From Thermoplasmata archaeon (GTDB lineage: Archaea > Thermoplasmatota > Thermoplasmata > Sysuiplasmatales > Sysuiplasmataceae): a stretch of DNA of 10,814 nt. The notes beneath the pieces were generated by a model. That model was not told where the DNA came from. It saw nothing but the letters and a program-made list of their open reading frames with translations, and ran no database searches. The DNA lies in the NCBI GenBank assembly GCA_021811925.1, contig JAKAPY010000047.1:1-10814 (forward strand). The letters are read 5' to 3'. Shown piece after piece: positions 5,900 through 10,814 of the stretch (positions are counted from its first letter, which is position 1; every line of letters starts with the position of its first letter). The translations under genes were made by a program, and so were the position numbers.

Positions 5900-7069
5900 T
5901 TGTTCGGAAGAAAATCAGCGAATACTGGAATACCCGCTACTGGCGGCAGCGTGCTTGGTTCCACCACAATCGCATGGGAGGACCAGTACAAGCGGGAAAA
6001 TGTCATGTGGAAAGTGCCCAGGCTGATAAGGCTGAATGACAACATAGTTGTGAGGGAGGATGAGATAGCAGTCTTCTTCAGGGATGGTAAAGTACTCACT
6101 TATTTCGATCAGCCGAACAGGTATGCATTGTCAGATTTCAATGCGCCATTAGTCGGAAAACTGCTGAAATTCTTCTCTGGCGTTGTACAGCAGGCGGAGG
6201 TCTATTACATTCAGAAGAGATTCTTCGACGGCAAGTTCGGGAGCACACAGCCGTACGAATTTCTCGACCCCATTTTCGGCGTTGTCAACCTCAGGGTGTA
6301 TGGAGAATACAGGTACAGGGTGGCGAACCCGGAGAATTTCATAAACCAGTTTGTAGGGACATTCAATGCTGAAACATCCGATGATGTCGATGCAAGGCTG
6401 AAGGACCAGATGGTTCTTCTCACGTACAATTCGATTGGCAAGATGAAGGACAAGGGCATGAAAGTGACTGACCTCGCCACGAACCTGACTAACATAGAAC
6501 AGGTCATCCTTTCCATGTCGCCCGATCACTTCCAGCAGTACGGGGTTGAGATAAACAAGGTTCCAGGACTGACCATAAGCCTCCCGGATGAAGTACAGAA
6601 GGCGGTTGACACAAGATCGCAGATGTCTGTCCTGGGAGTGAACTACATTCAGTACCAGGCAGGACAGGCCATGGTCGACGCAGCACAGAATCCGAGCGGT
6701 GTCGCAGGATTGGGCGCAGGCCTCGGTGTTGGACTTGGTGCAGGAGCGGGGGTCGGGTATGCAATGTCCGGACAAATGATGCAGGGAATGCAGCAGCAGC
6801 AGACAAGATCCTGCCCGAAGTGTGGAAGCATAATACCGGCCAACAGCACTTTCTGCCCCAGCTGCGGCGCAAGCCTGCAACAGCAGCAGCAGATGATCGC
6901 ATGCGCGAAGTGCGGCGAGAAGATGCCTGCGGGGACGAAGTTCTGCCCCAGCTGCGGAACTGCCGTCACCCAGCAACCTGCCGCGAAGCAGGAGATTAAA
7001 TGTGCAAGCTGCGGTTTCGTGCTTCAGTCGCCCGCGAAGTTCTGCCCGAACTGCGGCAAACCGATGTGA
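5900..7069 (+). CDS. YdjI-like SPFH (band 7) protein with three C-terminal zinc ribbons
   Basis: 389 aa starting at a TTG (5900), the only in-frame initiator after a stop at 5882. An SD-like tgaggt (5887-5892) lies 7 nt before it. Residues about 25-260 match the YdjI/'virion core protein'-type SPFH family: TIAWEDQYKRENVMWKVP, then LNDNIVVREDEIAVFFRDGK, LTYFDQPNRYAL and FGVVNLRVYGEYRYRV. A Gly/Ala-rich segment (267-289) follows, then Q-rich linkers and three double-CxxC zinc ribbons: C305/308/319/322, C335/338/349/352 and C368/371/382/385. SPFH proteins form oligomeric cages or rings on membranes; B. subtilis YdjI helps bring PspA to the membrane. There is no classical N-terminal membrane anchor, so attachment may use the Gly/Ala segment or partners. 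It lies between, and is translationally close to, both cassette partners. Confidence 0.9.
   Translation: MFGRKSANTGIPATGGSVLGSTTIAWEDQYKRENVMWKVPRLIRLNDNIVVREDEIAVFFRDGKVLTYFDQPNRYALSDFNAPLVGKLLKFFSGVVQQAEVYYIQKRFFDGKFGSTQPYEFLDPIFGVVNLRVYGEYRYRVANPENFINQFVGTFNAETSDDVDARLKDQMVLLTYNSIGKMKDKGMKVTDLATNLTNIEQVILSMSPDHFQQYGVEINKVPGLTISLPDEVQKAVDTRSQMSVLGVNYIQYQAGQAMVDAAQNPSGVAGLGAGLGVGLGAGAGVGYAMSGQMMQGMQQQQTRSCPKCGSIIPANSTFCPSCGASLQQQQQMIACAKCGEKMPAGTKFCPSCGTAVTQQPAAKQEIKCASCGFVLQSPAKFCPNCGKPM
6851..6957 (+). repeat. Direct repeat within the zinc-ribbon array
   Basis: The 17-mer ttctgccccagctgcgg occurs at 6851-6867 and again at 6941-6957, exactly 90 nt (30 codons) apart, encoding FCPSCG in ribbons 1 and 2. 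Ribbon 3 (from about 7034, gcgaagttctg) shares an 11-mer with the first ribbon of the next gene (7115-7125). This supports tandem duplication of the ribbon unit, although strong selection on the CxxC codons could also keep the sequences alike. Confidence 0.6.
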
Positions 7070-7075
7070 GTCAAA

Positions 7076-8104
7076 ATGTACTGTATAAAATGCGGAGCCG
7101 AACTTCCGCAGGACGCGAAGTTCTGTTACAAATGTGGCTCGGCCCAGGTCGCTCCTCAGGCCGGTCAGGGAGCACAGCAGGAACAGCAGACACCGAAGGA
7201 CACAAGGAATGTTGTTGCTTCGGCAACCGTCACTGAACTCAAATGCCCGGGCTGCGGGGCACCCATCAAACCCCAGTTTGGGGAGATGGTCATAACATGC
7301 GAGTACTGCGGGACGAGCATTTCGCTTGCAGGGGACGGCTGGAAAAACATTCAGAACCACACGATGCTCCCGATCAAGCTGGAGCAGCAGGATCAGGTCC
7401 TATCAAAGATAAAAGACGTAATGGACAGGGGATTGCTGAGAAAGCATTTCGCGGAAGAGGCAAAGGTCGAGGAGATTACACTTAGCATTGTGCCGTACTG
7501 GATAGTTCCAGTGTCCGCAAGATCAACATACACGGCAGTGGATGTATACGCCCAGGTTGGCACGATAGCAACAACCGCCGCTCTTTTCAGTGTCATGGGC
7601 GGTGGATTTGGAGGCAACAGCGGACGTGGCGGCGGAATCGGGACTGGCCTGCTGGAGGGTACGCTGATAGGTTCAATGGTTGGCGGCGGCATGGGGGGAG
7701 GGAACAGCACGAGGGCATATTCTCTGAACCAGAACTACCAGTTCCCCGTTGTTGCAATGAAGGCTCTTGACGAGTACCAGCCCAAGAACTACGAGTTCCA
7801 GCTCGACGATAGGTCGCTTTTCGATCCGAACAAGTTCCCCAAGGGAGTGAAGGTCCTGAACGGTGATGTGAGCGAGGATGCAGCTGTCTACCAGGCGAAG
7901 ACGAATGTGAATCAGGTACAGTATACCAAGGTTCACAAGCAGCACCACATGGTGCAGAGCCTGAAGACTGAAATGGACACTTCCGACCCGGAGCTTATGC
8001 ACGTTCCTGTCTGGTTTGCAAGATACGACAGGAAGGGAAAGAAGATCGTGGTTGTAGTCGACGGCCACAGTGGCGGCATCATAAACGACATTGGCCTCGA
8101 CTGA
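7076..8104 (+). CDS. Double zinc-ribbon protein with Gly-rich insert, SPFH-cassette partner (YdjG-like)
   Basis: 342 aa. Ribbon 1 at the extreme N-terminus uses C3/C6/C17/C20. A Q-rich linker leads to a second, TFIIB-like ribbon with C57/C60/C75/C78. A beta-rich domain follows (VEEITLSIVPYWIVPVSARSTY, about 131-152), split by a glycine-rich stretch (about 175-209), and ends with HVPVWFARYDRKGKKIVVVVDGHSGGII (309-336). That last pattern, a strand pair with VDGxxG, recurs in YdjG-type zinc-ribbon proteins found next to YdjI-like SPFH proteins. No catalytic residues are evident, so a structural or membrane-adaptor role with the SPFH protein is inferred. The ATG lies 6 nt after the SPFH stop, so translational coupling is likely. 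The first ribbon closely resembles the SPFH protein's third, suggesting duplication across the gene boundary. It converges with the methyltransferase gene 15 bp away. Confidence 0.82.
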   Translation: MYCIKCGAELPQDAKFCYKCGSAQVAPQAGQGAQQEQQTPKDTRNVVASATVTELKCPGCGAPIKPQFGEMVITCEYCGTSISLAGDGWKNIQNHTMLPIKLEQQDQVLSKIKDVMDRGLLRKHFAEEAKVEEITLSIVPYWIVPVSARSTYTAVDVYAQVGTIATTAALFSVMGGGFGGNSGRGGGIGTGLLEGTLIGSMVGGGMGGGNSTRAYSLNQNYQFPVVAMKALDEYQPKNYEFQLDDRSLFDPNKFPKGVKVLNGDVSEDAAVYQAKTNVNQVQYTKVHKQHHMVQSLKTEMDTSDPELMHVPVWFARYDRKGKKIVVVVDGHSGGIINDIGLD

Positions 8105-8119
8105 AAGGCAGGCATCACA

Positions 8120-9160
8120 TCAGCTGTAGGACGCATCCAGGCAGTCCTCATGAGGCTCGGCGACGGCAGCGAGCACGGGCACTTCGATGTCTGTTTCCTG
8201 CGATGTCGTAACGGGAAAACCGTACTTCCTGCTTACATAACGCAACTCATTCCCGGTCTTCCTCCGCCGTGCAACGTATTCCATGTGATTCTCGAGCCTT
8301 CTCGCCGAATAGGTGGAACATTCCTTCACAGAGCCGGAGAGCCTCCTTACCGAGACGCCGCGGAGAATCCCATCTATCTCGATTCCAATGCTGTTCCTGC
8401 CGCAGCAGGCCGCCGAAACGGCGGTCGTCCCCCTCCCGAGAAATGGATCCAGCACTGTATCACCCTGGACGGAGAACATGCATACAAGCCGCCTTGCTAT
8501 TTCGATTGGAAAGGAGGCGCTCCTGCGTGACATCTGCTCACCCCCAATCCGCTGACGTTCACCCTTTATGTCGACCCATGCGTCAGAGAACCATCTGTTC
8601 CTCTCTTCCCAGAAGTAGGCACTCCTGCGCCTCCTTTGCTTTTCTGCCGCTGTGCTGAACGTCCTGTTCAAACCTTTCCTGAAAAGAAGTATATGCTCAT
8701 GCTCGAGGGTGGGATAGGCAGACGGTGGAAGCATTCCGGAACCCAGGAACTTGTTGGGCTTGTTTGACTGCTTTACCCACATTATTCCCGGCAGGGGCTG
8801 CAATCCCCGCGCGACAAAGGATGAAACGACTCTGGAATGGTTCTGGTATAACCTGAATGCGCCCCCCAGCTTCCTTGTCGCATCCCCTATTACAATGCAG
8901 GCAATTCCCCCTTCCCGCAGGACAGAACAGGTGCGCTTCCAGACTATATCCAGCTCATCGTGCATCAATTCGAATGCACGCTCCCCGTCTCCGCGGGAAA
9001 GGGCCCCGGCCACTTTGCCATTCATTCCGGAAAAGAGCGCATCCCACATCTGAATCATCGGGTACGGCGGAGAGGTGACTACAAGATCAACGGACTCCCG
9101 TTCAACCCTGCGCATCTCCCTTGAGTCGCCCCTCAAGATCAGGTGCCTTGTGCCTTCCAT
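8120..9160 (-). CDS. Orphan DNA methyltransferase, beta class (N4-cytosine or N6-adenine)
   Basis: 346 aa. The catalytic motif IV TSPPY is near the N-terminus (29-33), while the S-adenosylmethionine-binding motif I DPFLGRGTT (238-246) followed by GIEID (259-263) is near the C-terminus. This order defines the beta class. TSPPY is most common in N4-cytosine enzymes, but N6-adenine methylation cannot be excluded. The middle region (SAYFWEERNRWFSDAWVDIKG, about 180-200, then RSASFPIEIARRL) probably contains target-recognition elements. No restriction endonuclease gene is adjacent on either side, so it looks like an orphan enzyme with a regulatory or housekeeping role, or the remnant of a restriction-modification system. 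The C-terminal 70 residues beyond the fold are not recognised. The start ATG lies inside an inverted repeat and has no SD. Confidence 0.9.
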   Translation of the reverse strand: MEGTRHLILRGDSREMRRVERESVDLVVTSPPYPMIQMWDALFSGMNGKVAGALSRGDGERAFELMHDELDIVWKRTCSVLREGGIACIVIGDATRKLGGAFRLYQNHSRVVSSFVARGLQPLPGIMWVKQSNKPNKFLGSGMLPPSAYPTLEHEHILLFRKGLNRTFSTAAEKQRRRRSAYFWEERNRWFSDAWVDIKGERQRIGGEQMSRRSASFPIEIARRLVCMFSVQGDTVLDPFLGRGTTAVSAACCGRNSIGIEIDGILRGVSVRRLSGSVKECSTYSARRLENHMEYVARRRKTGNELRYVSRKYGFPVTTSQETDIEVPVLAAVAEPHEDCLDASYS

Positions 9161-9184
9161 CCCGCTATGAATGCGGGGGGATGG
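9157..9184. repeat. Inverted repeat covering the methyltransferase start codon
   Basis: CCATCCCGC (9157-9165) and GCGGG-ggg-ATGG (9173-9184) are complementary over 9 bp if a 3-nt bulge is allowed, with a 7-nt loop. The left arm contains the reverse complement of the methyltransferase ATG (9158-9160). In the RNA, the start codon would be in the stem; in DNA, the site could bind a dimeric regulator. Confidence 0.4.
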
Positions 9185-9261
9185 TTAAAGCCATGACGCT
9201 GTAACCCACGGGCAGACTGCGCCAGAATGTCGTCCCGATTTCCTTATCGTGAAGACGGTAA

Positions 9262-9300
9262 ACTTATATAGAAGTGCTATCATATGTAGATTATAGGTGA
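9262..9300 (+). promoter_or_regulatory. Promoter and SD of hsp20
   Basis: aacttatata (9261-9270) is a strong box A and predicts transcription from about 9290-9296. GGTGA (9296-9300) is a good SD, 6 nt before the ATG at 9307. No clear heat-shock operator palindrome was found overlapping box A. Confidence 0.65.
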
Positions 9301-9306
9301 TAACTC

Positions 9307-9792
9307 ATGACGGACAAGATTGAGCCATACAGAATGATGCTGAGGCCAAGGAGCATTGACGAACTTTTTGATGACATGCAGAAATCATTTGAGGATATGA
9401 TGGTGCCTTTCGGCTCGGAGACAAGCTGGCCATATCTCGAGTATCCCAGGGGGGAGCCCGGAAAGATCCCACGTGCCGATATTGAGGAGACGGATGCTGC
9501 ATACATTGTTACCGCTGAGATGCCCGGCATACAGAAGGAGAACATTGATGTCAGGCTGACAGACGACAACACTGTGGAAATCTCAGGCAAGTCAAGCACT
9601 CAGAAGAAGGAGACAAAGGGAAAGCTTATCAGGGAAGAGAGGAGCAAGACTGACTTCTTCAGGAGATTCGTGCTTGAACACGAAGTGAATGAGGACAGCG
9701 TTGACGCAAAAGTCGAGAACGGGGTGCTGATAATCACCCTCCCCAAGAAGACAGAGGAAGCGGTAAAGGTCAAGAAAGTGCAAATAAAATAA
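9307..9792 (+). CDS. hsp20: Small heat shock protein, Hsp20/alpha-crystallin family
   Basis: 161 aa, normal length for an archaeal Hsp20. The N-terminal arm (1-55) carries RSIDELFDDMQKSFEDMM, which drives higher-order assembly in this family. The alpha-crystallin domain runs from about 56 to 147: ADIEETDAAYIVTAEMPG, a strand ending TVEISGK, then the closing signature VENGVLIITLPKK (136-148). The C-terminal VQI (158-160) is the IxI/V anchor that docks onto neighbouring dimers. It acts as an ATP-independent holdase in the cytoplasm that keeps unfolding proteins soluble. Start choice is firm, with box A and SD well spaced. The Cdc48-type unfoldase gene begins 47 bp downstream on the same strand, which suggests a joint protein quality control unit; a box A-like stretch between them may give the second gene its own promoter. 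Confidence 0.95.
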   Translation: MTDKIEPYRMMLRPRSIDELFDDMQKSFEDMMVPFGSETSWPYLEYPRGEPGKIPRADIEETDAAYIVTAEMPGIQKENIDVRLTDDNTVEISGKSSTQKKETKGKLIREERSKTDFFRRFVLEHEVNEDSVDAKVENGVLIITLPKKTEEAVKVKKVQIK

Positions 9793-9830
9793 ACCCATTC
9801 CCTTTTAATTTATCCAGCCATTGAGGGTAA

Positions 9831-9835
9831 AGGAG
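9831..9835 (+). promoter_or_regulatory. SD-like AGGAG ahead of the cdc48 ATT codon
   Basis: AGGAG ends 4 nt before the ATT at 9840, and an in-frame stop (taa, 9828-9830) lies directly before it. No ATG, GTG or TTG is available in frame until the GTG at 9876. A box A-like ttttaattta (9803-9812) lies about 30 bp before the ATT. Confidence 0.5.
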
Positions 9836-9839
9836 CAAG

Positions 9840-10814
9840 ATTAAGACGACCAGGCACAGCGACAAGTTCCTTAAGGTGGGCGAGGCAAAGCCAAAGGACG
9901 TAGGAAGGGGTATCGCCAGGATCGACCCGGCTGTCATCGAGATTCTAGGCATCCAGGTAGGGGACGCGGTGCAGATCGAGGGCAAGAAGAGCACGGTTGC
10001 AATCGTCTGGCCGGGCTATCCGGAGGACACGAACAGGGGGGTCATCAGGATAGACGGAAGCACCAGGCGAAACGCAGGCGCATCGATCGATGACAAGGTA
10101 TCTGTCCAGAGGGTAGCAACCAAGAGGGCCACCAGGATAACCCTGGCACCAACAGAGCCTCTCAGGATCATGGGGGGAGACGAGTATCTGGGCCAGGTGC
10201 TCGAGGAAAGGGCGGTCACCAAGGGGGACGTCATTGAGATAAACATAATGGGAAGAAAGGTGGAGCTTGTCATACTCTCATATCAACCTCCGGCCGAGGC
10301 TGTCGTAGTGGACAGGGAGAGCGAAATCAGGCTGAGCGAGAAGCCGGTCAAGGAGGAATTTGCTAAACTCCCGAGGGTCACGTACGAAGACATAGGCGGC
10401 CTGCGGGAAGAGGTGAAGAAGGTACGCGAGATGATTGAGCTCCCGCTCAAGCATCCCGAACTGTTCGAAAGGCTCGGTGTGGAGGCACCCAAGGGCGTGC
10501 TGCTGCACGGCCCTCCGGGAACAGGGAAAACGCTGCTAGCAAAGGCAGTTGTAAGTGAAACAAATGCCAATTTCCTTAGCATAACGGGTCCCGAGATAAT
10601 GAGCAAGTTCTACGGCGAGAGCGAGGAGCGACTCAGGGAGATATTCAAGCAGGCAGAAGAGAACGCACCCTCAATCATTTTCATCGACGAGATAGACAGC
10701 ATAGCCCCGAAGAGGGACGAGGTCACGGGCGAGACAGAGCGCAGGGTGGTCGCTCAGCTGCTCGCCCTCATGGACGGGCTCGAGAGCAGGGGAAAGGTCG
10801 TTGTAATAGGCGCA
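9840..10814 (+). CDS. Cdc48/VCP (VAT-like) AAA+ ATPase, N-terminal part (runs off the right edge)
   Basis: 325 codons are in the window, from a proposed ATT start. The N-domain begins at FLKVGEAKPKDVGRGIARID (10-29): a double-psi beta barrel, then the Cdc48-N second subdomain (about 105-170). The D1 AAA domain starts near 180 (VTYEDIGGLREEVKKVREMI). Walker A GPPGTGKT is at 224-231, the pore loop KFYGE at 256-260 and Walker B IIFIDE at 279-284. The window ends within D1; the remainder of D1 and a D2 domain should follow. The hexamer unfolds proteins by threading and in archaea feeds the proteasome. It lies 47 bp after hsp20. The start is unusual: only ATT is well placed, while GTG at 9876 would remove the first N-domain strand (FLKV). 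A sequencing error converting ATG to ATT is possible. Confidence 0.93.
   Translation, partial: MKTTRHSDKFLKVGEAKPKDVGRGIARIDPAVIEILGIQVGDAVQIEGKKSTVAIVWPGYPEDTNRGVIRIDGSTRRNAGASIDDKVSVQRVATKRATRITLAPTEPLRIMGGDEYLGQVLEERAVTKGDVIEINIMGRKVELVILSYQPPAEAVVVDRESEIRLSEKPVKEEFAKLPRVTYEDIGGLREEVKKVREMIELPLKHPELFERLGVEAPKGVLLHGPPGTGKTLLAKAVVSETNANFLSITGPEIMSKFYGESEERLREIFKQAEENAPSIIFIDEIDSIAPKRDEVTGETERRVVAQLLALMDGLESRGKVVVIGA

Noticed and set aside
6787..6895. CAG-repeat runs as possible microsatellites
   Set aside because: They are only 4-5 units each and encode short poly-Q linkers between domains; nothing beyond ordinary linker sequence is needed to explain them.
6149..7360. Long minus-strand reading frame (403 codons) opposite the SPFH and zinc-ribbon genes
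   Set aside because: It spans the boundary of two well-supported plus-strand genes, has no domain, is unusually rich in Cys and Leu because it mirrors their codons, and has no promoter of its own.
8150..8658. Overlapping plus-strand frames (126 and 129 codons) opposite the methyltransferase
   Set aside because: They lie opposite motif I and the target-recognition region of a complete methyltransferase; composition is shadow-like and no ribosome site is evident.
9793..9839. Intrinsic terminator between hsp20 and cdc48
   Set aside because: There is a short T-run (ccttttaattta) but no preceding stem; it is more likely a box A-like element, and archaeal T-run termination cannot be judged from this alone.

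Overview
This is a compact archaeal chromosome segment of roughly 50% GC, with eleven or twelve genes on both strands and no intergenic gap over about 200 bp. Archaeal origin is supported by an archaeal/eukaryal-type glycyl-tRNA synthetase, a bacterio-opsin-activator-type (HTH_10) regulator, a Cdc48/VCP (VAT-like) AAA ATPase with a double-psi N-domain, A/T-rich box A elements 25-30 bp before several genes, and a mix of leaderless-looking starts and Shine-Dalgarno (SD) starts. The VAT-like protein, RimI-like acetyltransferase and heavy AGG/AGA/ATA codon use suggest Thermoplasmata (Thermoplasmatota), but this is an inference from protein style, not a phylogeny.

Layout. Positions 1-2801 (minus) form a two-gene unit: glyS, followed 3 nt later by a four-CBS-domain protein that runs off the left edge and ends in a segment resembling ribosome hibernation factors. 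A divergent region (2802-2989) separates it from an HTH_10 regulator (plus), whose stop codon overlaps that of a convergent ETHE1/glyoxalase-II-like metallo-beta-lactamase protein. The hydrolase promoter region (4298-4388) also serves a divergent RimI-type acetyltransferase. A 53-aa acidic orphan protein follows.

The central region (5216-8104) is the most interesting. It is a tight three-gene plus-strand cassette: a helical protein with a PGFRGY/GYSG signature, a YdjI-like SPFH (band 7) protein with a Gly/Ala-rich segment and three C-terminal zinc ribbons, and a protein with two zinc ribbons plus a Gly-rich insert. It has its own box A, operator-like palindromes and a leader hairpin that could hide the ribosome binding site. 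It resembles the SPFH/zinc-ribbon part of the bacterial Ydj (PspA-associated) membrane-stress operons, but no PspA is visible in this window.

The right part holds a convergent orphan beta-class (TSPPY) DNA methyltransferase, then an Hsp20 chaperone with a clear promoter, and the N-terminal 325 codons of Cdc48/VCP. Hsp20 and Cdc48 form a proteostasis pair 47 bp apart. The cdc48 reading frame has no ATG, GTG or TTG before its N-domain; the best-placed start is an ATT behind an AGGAG motif. No tRNA, rRNA, insertion sequence or CRISPR array was seen.
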